A DNA stretch of 64,000 nucleotides, taken from the NCBI GenBank assembly GCA_963970005.1, contig CAXAMN010025317.1, positions 248,000 to 311,999 of the forward strand. Reading direction: 5' to 3'. This DNA comes from Durusdinium trenchii (Eukaryota > Sar > Dinophyceae > Suessiales > Symbiodiniaceae). Position 1 is the first letter of the stretch. Every line of letters starts with the position of its first letter. Shown in pieces: positions 23,332 through 35,681 of this stretch. The position numbers and the translations under genes are program-made. Under the pieces are notes generated by a model. The model searched no databases. It was not told where the DNA came from and worked only from the letters and a program-made list of their open reading frames with translations.

Positions 23332-24556
23332 TGCTCACATGAAAGTGCACAACAAAAAAATGTACGTAATTATTTACAACTTCTCCCCAGTGGCGCCATT
23401 AGCCGCAACAACACCTGCCAAAACCAGAGGTCCTTTAGATACTGGGGCTTGACCTGATTTGCCAGGGTGCAGGGTGTCCTACACCATCCGTGGTGCTATC
23501 CATGTCAAGAAGAGTCCAAGCAAACTGGCCAAGTCAGTTCCATGGTGCTGCTGACAGCCAAGCGATGACATCTCTATCATGATCTATCCAGTTTGTGTGC
23601 CTGACACGAAGCTCGTTCATTCTCCAAATAAATGTCGAGGGAAGTCGAGGGTAATGTTCGGATGATGTGCCCCAAACACCAAGAACCAGGAAAGTGTGCC
23701 GCCTGAGTCATCTCACGTGAGCCATGCCGCGGCATGGCTAGGGCATGATCCTTCACGACTTTGGCCGTTTGGCACCCTGTCGCCACCTGAGATCTTTACA
23801 AGTCGGCGAGGGAGGAGGTGGATACCCGAAAGTACAGGTATCTTTCGACCCCGACAGCTCTTGAGGAATCAACCAGTCTGACTGAAAACTGCCTCGTACC
23901 CCCTAAAAGCCCCGTCAACATTGGCTGTTGCAGCATGTCGCCGCCAAAGTCTTTTTTGCGACCTGCAGGTGATCTGTATACCCCCTTCACAACCCACGTG
24001 AAACCCAGTGGTGATGTGTCCAAGAGAACCTTTCAAGAACGATGCGGATTTGGCACAGTTTGGTCTCGCACCTCCTATACTGAGGTCATGGAGGCCATCT
24101 CGCAGGAGTCACAGAGAAAGCTCTCAGGTGGGAGGGGCTCTCAGTCGTGGTTTTGGCCAGCTGTGGGTCACTTCTATTTGTAGTCCTGGTTGCTTTTTCT
24201 TGAGACCCAGGCTGTCTTCATGCGGGTGACATATCAACACTACCATACAGTGGCCCGGCGTGGTTTTGTGATCTCAGCAGGTGCTCTACAAACACCACTA
24301 AACCATAGTAAACCAATGGTTCTCATGTAAGGGGTTCTGAATGGTTCTGGTTCTGCTATGATTCAACAAGCGGTTTTGTCCAAAGGATGAATGTGACCAT
24401 GTCATCGTCCTGAAGCTGGCATTTGGTGGCTGCATTCGCTGTCCGCCCTTCGCTCCCATCTCCAGTCTCAAAACGACGCGGCGGCCAGACGTCGCTTTTT
24501 CGCGATGTCGTGACCTCCCGACACCGTCGTTGTCACCCTTCGCACGGTTCCGCGCT

Positions 24557-27500
24557 ATGACGATCGTCTTGGGGGAGACTTGGGGTGACCAGCTCCGGGC
24601 CTATGAAAGGGAGAAGAGGTATGAAGTGGATGCTGGCTTGGTCAGTGGTCAGCCCTTGCGGCTTCTCCCTGGCATGTTTCAGGCGGGAGAAGCCCGAACA
24701 GAGTCCGGCTTGGCGAGAGTTGGAAGGGACAAAGGGAGGGCATGTCGGAGGGTGCAGACCCTTGTGAACATTTGTGAACACGTTGCAGATATTGAACCTC
24801 ATTATTTATAGACTCCAGACCCTCAAAAACCGTGTCAAACCCATTTCAGTCGGTTTACACGACATGTTTACACCACTCCTTCCCTTCAATGAACACCCTA
24901 AATAAATCGATATATATATATATATATAATATAGTATATATATATATATTATACATATATATATATATTGGTCACATACATCTCTTCATCTCTTCAGGCC
25001 CCCCGTAGAAGTGAAGCACTGCACGAGGGTGCTTCCCCGCATAGCACCGCGCCACTCCTCCAGGCCCAGGAGCGCACCTATGACCCTGTTCTGGGCCGCT
25101 ATCGCGACGGCGCGGTGGAGGGTACACAGAGGCATGCGGAGGAGCGAGAGCGAGTGGCACATCTGAACCGTGCCGAGCTCAGACGGGTACCGTGGCGAGC
25201 TCAGACGGCGCCCTGCTCAGACGAGCTCGGGTTCTTTGTAAGATAAGGGGCCCCCAAGAAACATCAAGAAACCAAATGAAACACGGGAATAATTGTTTGT
25301 CTCAATGGAAAGGTCCAAGCAGTTCAAGCCACAAAGTCCTTGAGAAATCACCCCTTCAATCTATTTGGGACTCATTCGGGCTAAGGCGTTCAATCTATTT
25401 TGTCAATTCCTTCCCTCTCCAGGTGCCAGGGACATCCAGATCCTGCGGGAGCAGCCTTTCAACATCCTCAGCGACTGGACCGAAATAAAGAGACGCGTGT
25501 GGTCAGTGTAGTGTGCTTTCTCATCTTTCTCCTTGTGGTGCGTGTTTTTGTATGTTGTTCCTTCTTATCGGCTAGCGGCTAGCACGCTCTTCAAACGTCC
25601 CTTTAGGATCTTTATGGGGGTGTTGCACGTGTCTTTTTTCTCCAGCAACTGTTAAACCGAAACGGCAACTGTTAAACCGAACCAGGTCAAGAGTCCAAGC
25701 TGGATAAACTGGCACCTGGAAAAGATCCCATGCGCTTGGGGGGGCCATGGTACTCTGGGCGAGAAGGAGCGCACCAAGGAGGGCAAAGGCCTGGGAGACG
25801 GTTGAGACGCGCTACGGAAGCACCGAGTATGTTTTTCTCGGCAGGGACGGATGATCAAATGCACTTGGCTGGGACGGTTGGATGCAGTTTAGATGGGAAG
25901 GGTGGGTGTCTGCTGGAAAAGCAATGAATTTCGTGTGCATGCATATATCTTCATTTTTTTAAATCTATTATATATATAATTGGACTGGTTATTGCGCAAT
26001 TTCAATGGAAATATTTACCTCGGCAAGAATGGAACGACACAGTAAGGTATGCCATCATCTGGTGGGTCTCTACAGTACTCGTATTCATTTCAAGTTCCTT
26101 TGGACAACTGCCGATGGCTTGGCCCTTCTTCAGGCAACTTTCCTGACACCGCAGTGGACTACAATATCCTCTCCAACCTGCCCTTCAAGGAACAGCATTG
26201 GGCCAAGGAAGATAGCCGCCCACGGATGAAGGAGAAGTCTCCCCGGGTCAGGAGGATACCTGCATTTCTTTGCAAGGACTTTGACATAGTGACCAACAGG
26301 TAGCTTTGGCACAAACAGGGTAGAGAGAGGGAGGGCGAGAGGGAGGGCGAGAGGAGACTACATGTTGCATGGAACTGAATTATTTTGGGCAGACGCGCTC
26401 CCGCCCATCGACCGGGGTCGGTGGATATTCACAAAATGAGGCCTTTTCGAGCTGCACAACTCTATCGAGGAGACCCAACCAAAAAAGAATTTCGTTGATG
26501 ATTGGGCCCAATTGAACCAAACATCGCAAAGGTTTTAACATTAGATTTGCACAATTCGGAAAGGCGTCCGGGATTGGCGTCCCTGGTTGAAGGTTGATCC
26601 CAAATCCCACCGAACTGGATGTCCAACCAGGGATTGGACCTAGGTCCGAAGTGGTGGCACCTTGGAACATTCCGATGCCGGCACCATCCGGGTCCACCCC
26701 GACCTCTTGAAGGGGCCCCTGCCCCCTTCCTTCAGTGGACCCTTTGGTCATCAGGAGCCCTGCCCACTTAGTGGATATCCTATTGGATCCTACATGATCC
26801 TACTATTGGGGTGTCAGCGCCCCGGCCAAAACGAACAGCTAAACAAGGGGTACGGAGCTGAGGGAGTCCGGTTACCGCTGTTCGGCTCAGGTATTTGGAC
26901 AATCATTCGGAGAAGCTGCGCCAAGAGAAGCGAGTGAACCTCTTGGAGGCGCGATCTGGGGGCTGTGAGGCTATACCCTCCTGCAGATTAACATGGACCC
27001 TGAAAACCATCGGGTGGCAGATGAGAATAGTCTTACTGACAGGGGTCCCTTTTCATGGTCCATGTTAGTTTGCAGGGGGGTAAGATGGACGATGGCTTGA
27101 TGCAACGCATGCCTTTCTTTTATATTAAGAGCACACGTTGGCTCTTTTCCTGAGTGTTTTGGGTTGATGGCCCAGTCCCCAGCAGGAGTTTCGAGAGATT
27201 TTGTAGATATTGTCATTGTCTCACACATAAATATATAGCTGCCGCTCACACTGTCCCACCCTGACAGCTACTGAGCGGCTACTGTGAGCTTTCGCATCAT
27301 TTGATGCAAGTCCGACCAATCAAGATAAAGCACGGTGCTTCAGGCAAGGTGACCATGTGTACCGCAAACTTAGTCCAAAGCCATCCGAAGCCAAAACATG
27401 ATTGGATTCTTTCTCCAGGTTGCCAAGTGAGTGGGTCCTTTTGGGATCATTCAACTCTTGACTGACTCTGTTTCCTTGCCTATCTTCCCACCCAGCCGCT

Positions 27501-29552
27501 CATAGCCGCTCCCCAGTTCGCTCCCCTTGTCGCTCCCAGGCCACCGAGAAGCATATGGCGAAGAACGGCTTCGATCCCCTGACCGGGAAGTTCTGCGATC
27601 CAAAGGTGGAGGCGTCGATCTGTCCGGTCGCGGGAAGCGGGGGGAAGCGGGGAAACGGGCGGTCGCGTGAGAACTGAGGAGCCTGCAATCCATGGCTATC
27701 CCAACAATTTGGGGGCTATTCCTGTTTGGGAATGGTCCAAGTATATAACGACTTAAACAATGCTATATCACACCTATACACAGGATGTTGTTTAATCTAT
27801 ATATCCTATACTTACCGCTCAGTGATGATTCAATCGGCTTTTCTACGCCGCCTTTGTTCAGAGCGACCGGGGAACTCAGGACTACCCAACCACTGAATCT
27901 ATGTTACAGTCTATGTTGCTTAATTGCTCTCCAATTCTACTACTGTACTAGTACAATACAGTGGTTTTCAATGAGTAATGCCACTAGCACCGGAAAGATG
28001 TTGTTGTTTAATGTCTTTTTTTGTAGGGTCCTTCATAAATCACCTGAAACCACCGAACTGGGCTCCTTTTGCCATCGGAGCTCTGGACAGCTCACTGGTC
28101 GGAGCTCTGATCTCGGAGCGGCCAGGAGAGGGTGCAGAGAATCGACGATGCGCGGGAGGTGGAGATTCACCTGCGCGGAGAAGCCAGGCGCAGCGAAGCC
28201 TGGCCGGTGGGGTGAACGGCTGGCCGTGGGTCTCCATACTCCCATAATCTGAGTCTCCCATAGCAGGACCTCTTCCCAATGGGTGTGGACTAGGCTACAC
28301 TGCTTAGAGATGTTCAGCCAGGACACCCAGACAGGATGGTGCTGGTACAGTTGCTGGTACATATATTTCTATGGTTGCTGTTCGGATGAGAGACTGCTGG
28401 TCTGCCCTGCCGGCAGGATTGGAATTGAACTTTGTTTTCCGAAAAGCTTGGATTTGTTTCATAGTTTCGTGTTCTTGGTGAAATCTATTCTACTGGAATT
28501 GTAGAAGGGTAGTCTTTCCAGGTTCCTCAAGCAAGTCTAAGAAAACCATGACACTGGGGATGTTTGATTCATGCGTTGGGGTCTTCCCCAGAACCGTCAG
28601 GGAAGTCAGCGCACCTATCTTCAACGATGGGTCATAGCTCGTCTCTTCGCCTTCTTCCAGCCCGCCCGCTTTTGCCAGGTACCCTCCATCCTACAAAGGT
28701 CGCGAAAGTACGGCCTATGGGATCCTTTCCCATGAGACGTACAATCCGGAGATGCTCCGGCTCTACGACACGAAGGAGAAGGACGGCCCCAAAGGTGGTT
28801 GGGGCTCCAAAGGTGGTTGGGGGGGATGTCGGGGTGAACTGTTCTGTGTGAAGACCAACAAGATGGAGATAAGTGTTTGCGAGTTAGCCTTGGGATTCTA
28901 AAGTTTTGGGCCATCTAGCCTTTCCAGATGCCAGTAGCTCAGAGGTACCAAAAAATGTACGCAGAAGATTGGTCTCAGGTATTATTCTGGATATGTTTCT
29001 GGTTCTTTATCTCCACCGCCCGTTTGTATGGAAGGGTTTTTCCCCGCCAGGAGCGCACTGGCCGCTTCAAGAATCGCTACATTGTGGACCACAACTTCCA
29101 CGCACAGGACGAACTGCAGTCGTCCCATCGATACCGAGGGCAGACAGGGAAAGCCCACCTCAGCACACCAAGGCCCGTCAAGGCCCCCATCAAGGCCCTG
29201 CAAGTGTGGAGCGGGGATGCGGTTCCAAAGGGGTGTTTGATCTGGAAGCCTCTCCTTTCGAGATCCATCACTGACACACTTTGTCCGGCCCGGAGGATGT
29301 GTTCAACCGCTCCCCGACTCGCAACTGCTGCTCTTCCGGCAGGGGACGGGCCACCCTGGGGTTTGGGTGGGGCGTCGGCAGGATCTCAAGGGCGACCACA
29401 TCCGCGAGCTCCGTCAGCTGAACCGCGTGGCCCCGGAGCGCTATGAAGAGCAGAGAAGACGAGGCTACGACATCATCGACGGCCGAGGCTATGGCCCCGG
29501 TGCCAAGGAGACTGGGTCAAGACCCCAAAAGACTAGATGAGCGCATCGATGA

Positions 29553-29599
<47 letters not shown>

Positions 29600-29609
29600 N
29601 NNNNNNNNN

Positions 29610-29666
<57 letters not shown>

Positions 29667-29845
29667 TGATGGATGATGGATGATGGATGATTGACGGTTG
29701 ACGGTTGACGGTTGACGGTTGACGGTTGATGGTTGATGGTTGATGATGATGATGATGATGATGAGGATGAGGATGATGATGATGATTGATGATTGATGAT
29801 TGATGATTGATGAATGACGATTGATGGCTGATGGTTGATGGTTAA

Positions 29846-29879
<34 letters not shown>

Positions 29880-29960
29880 CGATTATTAATTGACAATTGA
29901 TGATTGATGATGATGATGGTGATGATGATTGACGATTGACGATTGACGATTGACGATTGA

Positions 29961-29992
<32 letters not shown>

Positions 29993-31601
29993 ATGATGAT
30001 GATGATGATTACTATTAATTGATGATTTATGATTTATGATTGATGATGATAATGATGATGATGATGATGATGGATAATGGATGATTGACGATTGACGATT
30101 GATGATTGATGATGGTGATGATGACTCATGAGATGTTGAACCCCCATATCAGAATCGCATTTAATTACATTTATTTACATGGTTTACATGTGTTTTTTCG
30201 CCAGCAGTCAATATTCGTGGGCAGTGGGTGCACTAACTTGTGAACAAAAAAAGTGCTCCTGGGGTGTTTTGAAGATGTTGCTTTGATGGAACCTCAGTCT
30301 GCCCCAGATCTTAGGAGCGTTTTTTGCAGGTGGTAAAAAAAAAAACAGCATCGAGGTTCATGTTCAAAGCAGGGTCCCATGGGTTCATATGATATGGGTC
30401 CAATGGCTTGCTGTGAAACTTCTATTCTTTGAATCCCTTGGCCCTTCTCCTTGAGGAGAAGCACTTGCATGATGCCTTTCCACGGAAAAGGCGCTGTTTT
30501 TTTTGCTGACAGGGAGTTTGGAGTTTGTGCTTCACATTGATCAAACATGCCATACCATACTAAACTGAGTAGGTAGAAAGAGCTCATGTTTGACGAGTTT
30601 TTTATTTTCTTGGCATGTTTCAACGGAGTAGGGATGACGGGGCATGGATTTTCATGAAGCTCAGTTCATTTTGATGCTGCATTCCTCGCATTGGGTATCA
30701 CATGCGTTCACTGCATGTTCGAGGCAAACACCTTGGGAGAAGGCAACTGTGAATCTCGATGCCATGCACGGCTCCTTTTCGAGTGCGTCTTTGCCCCTCC
30801 CTGGGACAGAGGTGCCTTGGACTGGGTTGGGTCGTTTTCGCCAGTGAGTTCTTGCTAGCAAACGAACTCATTCCTAACTCCATATTAGCCAAAATCGTCC
30901 TGCGGATGGACGTTAAAAGGTTGATCAATAGATGGGATACCAGAGTGTACAACTATTTTAGGTACCTGTAGCCTCCCACCAAAGCTTCCGCTTCTTCGTC
31001 CGCTGAACGCTGAGGTGAAGACCCTTCGCCCTTCAGCGCTGCTCCCCTCCAGTAGCGCCCCGGAGCTGCATGAGCTCTCGCAGCGCGGTCCACCGCGGTC
31101 CACCGCGCCCTCGGTCCGTAGTGGCCATGCACGGTCGCAGCGGTCGGGCCGTTCCCAGCGATCTGGGAGTCTTGGATGAACTGAGTGAAAAAGTGGTGGA
31201 AGAAACATCTGAGCTGCAACACAACACCTCGTAGAACATCAGAACTTGTTCAAAAGACTGAGTAGGTGAGAACCCTTACGAAATCAGGCATTGGGAAAGT
31301 CAAACCCATTGGCGCAGATGCTGGTAAAAATCCCAACCATGTCGGAATCCATAATCCGCTGGTAGTCAGCCTTTGTTCTTTGAAGTGACATTGAACCTTC
31401 CTGCACTCTTCAACTGAAGTGCCATGAACTGACCCCCCATGTCATTTGCCCCTCAGGTCCATTGCCAGCTCGCGCGCGGCAAGCCACTCGGCCTACCGCG
31501 CCGTGTCCCAGCGCGAGGCGACGCCCTTTGCGGCGGTGGCGCCGCCCGCGCCGGCTGCAGTGCCAGGGTCACCGGCGAAGTCCTCAGCCTATGCTCGCTG
31601 A
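24557..31601 (+). CDS. 13-exon conserved protein, [FY]-x-I-[LVI] repeats, function unknown
   Basis: The exons are 24557-24640, 24998-25169, 25423-25501, 25700-25800, 26134-26299, 26891-26948, 27540-27605, 28126-28187, 28679-28781, 29051-29107, 29382-29507, 31015-31166 and 31457-31601. All phases join, and the sum is 1371 nt (456 aa plus TGA). The start MTIVLGETWGDQ is the first ATG of the frame. The repeated element is FNILSD, YNILSN, FDIVTNRYL, YGILSH, YDIIDG. Recurring companions are YDPVLGRYRD/FDPLTGKFCD and HLNRAR/QLNRV. The block YPPSYKGREST and the KDFDIVTNRYLDNHSEK core resemble conserved proteins of ciliated protists as I remember them, which suggests a cytoskeletal or flagellar role, but this is an inference. 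The C-terminus is Ser/Arg/Ala/Pro-rich and probably disordered. Six introns start with GT, two with GC and the last four with GA. The acceptor of exon 12 could instead be at 30984 (+10 aa). The exact border of exon 4 is the least certain. Confidence 0.8.
24905..24969. repeat. TA microsatellite
   Basis: Runs of TA/AT repeats with two or three interruptions lie in intron 1 of the 24.6-31.6 kb gene, about 30 bp upstream of the exon 2 acceptor. Confidence 0.9.
26974..27082. mobile_element. 109-bp MITE with 33-bp TIR inside an intron
   Basis: The left arm starting TACCCTCCTGCAGATTAACA (26974-27006) and the reverse complement of the right arm (27050-27082), starting TACCCCCCTGCAAACTAACA, agree at 29 of 33 positions. 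Both ends carry TA, as expected for a Tc1/mariner-type TA target. The element lies in intron 6 of the surrounding gene, only 25 bp downstream of its GC donor at 26949. No second copy was seen in this window. Confidence 0.75.
29559..30125. repeat. GAT-based micro/minisatellite
   Basis: Long GAT runs are interspersed with blocks of GACGGTTGACGGTTGACGG, GATTGATGATTGATGA, GACGATTGACGATT and GGTGGTGGTGAT type. All derive from a (GAT)n/(GATTGA)n base by point change and local expansion. The array fills part of intron 11 of the surrounding gene. Ser-, His- or Met-only open frames across it are not genes. Confidence 0.95.
29600..29609. other. Assembly gap (10 N)
   Basis: Ten N lie inside a pure GAT run. 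The true repeat length here is unknown, and the N count is probably a placeholder. Confidence 0.98.
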
Positions 31602-32051
31602 GAGGGCCAGCAGAGGTTATTTTGTTGCAGGATGACGCTCGGCAAATAGATGTTCACGTGTATGTTCAACTGGAATTGATGGGCTAACAAGTGCGTCACA
31701 GAAGCAGTGTTTTTTCCTGCATGTTGAAGCTTCAGGTTTATAATTTATAGGTGCAGTATGTTGATTGTATGATTTTGAGAGTGCCGGGAGTCAAGCAGAA
31801 TAAACATCGCCTCAGAGGATGCTGATGAAGCAGCCGACTCTTGCGTGTCAGCATGCAGGGTGGAACCCCTGGTAGGGGCTGGAAACAGTTTATATATTAT
31901 TTTATGTTGTGTTCGCTTTGCTAAATTGAAGCTTATCTTCTAAGCCTTACTAAGCCGATCCCAAACATAGATGATTTCTTGCAACAGAACGTATTGAAGG
32001 GCGGCAGGGCGGCAGTAGGTGGCTTTTGATCAGTGAAGGCCGCCTGGCCAG
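31602..32051. other. Short intergenic stretch
   Basis: AT-rich sequence between the stop of the preceding gene and the next exon-like block. No coding or repeat signal is seen. Confidence 0.4.
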
Positions 32052-33448
32052 GCTCGGTGTTTTCACCCTCCGTTTCACCCCTTTCACCCCTCCGTTTCAC
32101 CGGTGTCTCGTTTCAACGCTGTGGATGAAGAGCGAAAACGCGTCCGAAGAAAGCCTGGCGGATGGCCTGGTGGATGGCTGGAAGGCCGGTGGCATCGGTC
32201 TATCAAGCAGATGCTGTGCCCAAATGTGAGGCTGAGTGTGGTTAGGACAAGTGCTTAATGACAAGCACAATTGTACCCACAAAACGGAAGCTAAGGGTTT
32301 TTTTCATGGTCATTGATTTGCAAAGCCCCAGAGCAGTTGGGACCAACTGCGCCTTAGAGGCCAACTGCTTCATGGGTGAGGCCATTGACCACTCTCCTGG
32401 GGCCGACCACTCTCCGCTTCATCTTCCGCCAAGCCTCCTGGGTGAGGTTTCTCTCTCCAGGGCCTTGGCAACCTTGCGCCGCTGGGCGGATGGTGGACCG
32501 GACCGTTGGGGTGGTGGGGTGTGGCCGTGGCGGTTCCGGCATGGATCGAAGCAGGGCTGGACACCTGGGATGACCGCGTGTGAATGGGAGAGTGTGCTTT
32601 GAACAAAGGGGAGAATGAGAAGGTGACATGTTCAATGATCCAAAAGCTGAGCTACTCCAGGCATGTCAAACTATCATAGTAATTGATATGACTAATAATT
32701 AAGCTAGACTCTTGGGCTGTTCCTTCGGGGGTCGCCAGAAGCTTCGGCCATTCAAGGGGGTCGCTTCACGTTCGAACGAGCAAGCCGGTACAAGCTTCAC
32801 CGAAAGCGGAGCAGATCAAGAGTCCTTGCCATTCACGACAACAGCCCCAGTCCTAGACAAGTGAAGTCTACTCCAAGACCCTGCCAATCTTTGAGCAACT
32901 TGTTGAGCACTTCTTGCAATTTTTAGTGTTCAGGTGTCCAGGGTATTGGGCTTTGGAGTCCAGTGGTGCTAGGCTACAGCAACAAGGGCCATGTGGGAAA
33001 GATGAAAAGGACTTTGGAAAGAGCCCCTTATTTTAAAAAAACAGTCATCCCAGCTGGATCCCGCCGCCGTGCCAGCCACAAAGTCGTTGGTGCCAGCCGC
33101 CCGCGCGCCCAGTGGTATGACTTCCAACCTTGGACTATTACAGTGGTTTCAGAGTAGATGGCAGAGACCTCAAGATGTTCTTTACATGGGGGTTCATATT
33201 CACCACCTCTTGGGGTTTGTGCCATTCTACTCGCAATCCACTATAAAGGCTTCAAGAAGTCAAGTCTTGGACCTGTTCCTCAGGACAGTTTCAAGCCCTG
33301 GATCCTTTTGTGCATCCTTAAAAGGCCTGAAAAAAAGGTGGTGGCTACAAGAACGCCAAGGTGGTCGCTGGTCACCTTGGCCGTGGACGATGCTCTCATG
33401 GCGCTGGTCGAGCACGTGTCGCACATGGAGCTGACCGAGGCCTGGGGG
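32052..33448 (+). CDS. Unknown gene, candidate exons
   Basis: Exon 32052-32225 (phase 0 to 0, ends before GTGAGG) encodes a basic, Trp-rich peptide with FNAVDEERKRVRRKPGGWPG and SIKQMLCPN. It joins in phase to 32461-32577 (…VAVPAWIEAGLDTWDDR, or to a TGA at 32583), then 33054-33114 (LDPAAVPATKSLVPAARAPS). A further exon, 33361-33448 (VTLAVDDALMALVEHVSHME), has strong codon bias but does not match the phase of the previous one, so an exon is missing. No domain is recognised. Confidence 0.4.
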
Positions 33449-34284
33449 GTGGGACGTTGGTTCCCTGAGGACGTTGGATGCGGTGTTCTCTTGAGACACC
33501 TTCTCCTGGTTTTCCTTACAGCCTTACTTAGGATGATTTCGTAATTGTCCCTATGTGATCTATAGGTGAACCCTCTTTTGGTGAAATATCCTTTCCCGGG
33601 TTCCAAGCTAAATCCAAGCTCTTGGATGCCTCGGTCATGCTGGGTCTGTTCGACACGGAGGGTGCCGAAGATGGAGGGGAATCGGGAAGACTCCTCCTCA
33701 TGGTCATCAGAATTGTTGAATTTGGCTTGAGAGTTTGGCGCATGGTCACCTTATGGTCTTGCATGGGTGGCATAGATTTTGCCCAGATTGTTGAAAGTTG
33801 GTGCGGCTGACCTGGTCTTTGCCAAACATCAAGACCTACATACATAGAAACACTCACACATCCAGTTGATCCTCCCCAGCCTCGCTCGCTCTCGCGCGCG
33901 GAGCTCGCCGCAGGGGAGCAAGATGGAGCTGAACCAGGAGGGTCGAGCCGAGTCAAGCGACGAAAAGCACCTGTTTGACTGGACCAATTTTCAAACCACA
34001 TAGTATAGGTCATAGGTCCCGAAAGAACCCTCATGTTTGGTCTTTTTGGTGCGTTGCGAGGAGTTGATCATCTTCGATAATCTTCGATCCTTGATTGATA
34101 GTGGTTCCTTCCTTCACCCCCAAAAGAGTAAATAAAGCGGGGCAGATCCCCCTGAAAACTGGAACGACTCTCACTGAGTCTCTCTGTCAACGAAGCGCTG
34201 GTCAGGCGTTTCGGGGGTTTTCGGCACCCCCACAGCTGGTGGCCGAGCCCACGCAGGTCGTCTCACTGGCTTGGTCCTTCAGCA

Positions 34285-35681
34285 ATGCTCGTTGCGCCTC
34301 GGTTGTCCTCGGAGGTGGTGGTTGCACCTCGTCCTGTAGATGATCTTGAAGTTTTTGAGCCAAAGTACCTGGTGGCTGATGCAAGGAAGGGCAAGGAAGG
34401 GTCCCGGGTCCCTGGGATGGGATGAGCAGGACCGAGTCGAGCAGTGCCCCACCTGAAAGACCTTGCCATCATCTATTACAGTAGCCTCCTAGTGAATCGG
34501 TCAGCTGCGCCAAGGTCAGTTGCCAGTGGTTTTGGTGAAGGGGGCTGAGGAAGGCTTGCGATCCTTGGCCCAGGAGACGTTTTGGAGCACAGATGTCGGG
34601 CCTGACACCTGTAAGTAAAAGTACATGTATGTAAATGTATATGTATGTATAATATTTATATTATACGTTTGTTGGTTTGCTTTTGGGCAGTATTGCTGCT
34701 AGGATTTGCAAGGTAGGTTCATAGCATGTTTCAGCCACCCGTCCAGATTTCTTGTGGAACTGCGGTGGGGGCTACACTACACTTCCACTCAAAGTTTGTG
34801 AATTTGTGTCACACTCTTTGCGATGGTGACCTGCAGTTACCATTGCGAGCATGACCACAAACCAAGCAAGCACCGATGCTGCTGATCCAAATGCGACTAC
34901 TGCACAAACAAGTTGTATCAACATTTTACGAGATATTCCTATGCTAGTTCCTATGTTAGCTTTGTGTTTCTCCTTGTCGTTTGCTGCTCTCCTCCTAACT
35001 ACTGCAGTGAGGCTACTGCTGCTAGCCATGTTTGAGCCGGCCGGCCAGGAGAAGGCAGCTTCGCCCCACATCGACGTGGAGTTGATCCTCCGGACACTTC
35101 ATGTCGGGCCCGTCCAAGGAACGCCAAAAGAAGCGTCCAAGCAGACAGGTCCACAGGAAGGATTCCACGTGATTGCAGATCCTTGCTTGGCTAGACTTTT
35201 TCGGTGATTTCTGGCACACCTTCACAACATTCCTTGCAGACGTTAGGGCTGCAAAAGGTTTCAAACCCTATATATCATACTCTATATGCTTGAAGCAAAG
35301 AGATTCATATGATTTGCAGTCGCGCAACTGGCAATATTGACGTGCGAAAATGAATACACGACTTCAAGCGTAACAACTGCACAAGTATAGGTTCCAACTC
35401 TCAAAATACGAATAAGGATGACGAACATTCAGAGAGCTCAGCTGCTTGAGCTGCTTAAGACCAGCAAGGGGCTGACTCGCAGCCTCATCCACGGACATTC
35501 CAGGGTCCCATGACCATCGTCGCCTCATGACCACGCCAATCGCCACGGGATTTGGGCAAACCTGCAGGTTTTGAACCTCAACGCTCTGCTCTCTGAGGAG
35601 ACCCTAGGCACAGCGTTGCATGACCTGAGCCAGTCACACCGCCGGGAACGTTCCCCGCGTGAGCGGGTTTTTGGATGGTGA
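34285..35681 (+). CDS. Unknown gene, five phased exons
   Basis: Exons 34285-34420, 34515-34610, 35026-35148, 35437-35504 and 35568-35681 join in frame and sum to 537 nt (178 aa plus TGA). The donors are GA, GT (a textbook GTAAGT), GT and GT. The product reads MLVAPRLSSEVVVAPRP, EVFEPKYLVADARKGKEG, LPVVLVKGAEEGLRSLAQET, SPHIDVELILRTLHVG, LLELLKTSKGLTRSLIHG, then LNLNALLSEETLGTALHDLS and a basic end. An 18-nt microexon at 35240-35257 could be included without breaking frame. The ATG may not be the true start, since the frame is open upstream. No family is recognised. The fourth and fifth exons look like amphipathic helices. Confidence 0.5.

Larger units (their letters stand above)
22523..24556. 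other. Intergenic, no firm gene
   Basis: A GC-rich patch at 22690-22910 is open in several frames on both strands, and I cannot choose one. The stretch also carries a MITE (22981-23060), TA tracts, and an imperfect hairpin (23222-23331). Nothing else is supported. Confidence 0.35.

Noticed and set aside
29489-29896. Ser/His/Met homopolymer open frames on both strands
   Set aside because: They are translations of the GAT satellite and cross the N gap.
34772-35071. Minus-strand frame with a hydrophobic stretch
   Set aside because: It overlaps the + strand exon 35026-35148, which is in phase with its neighbours.
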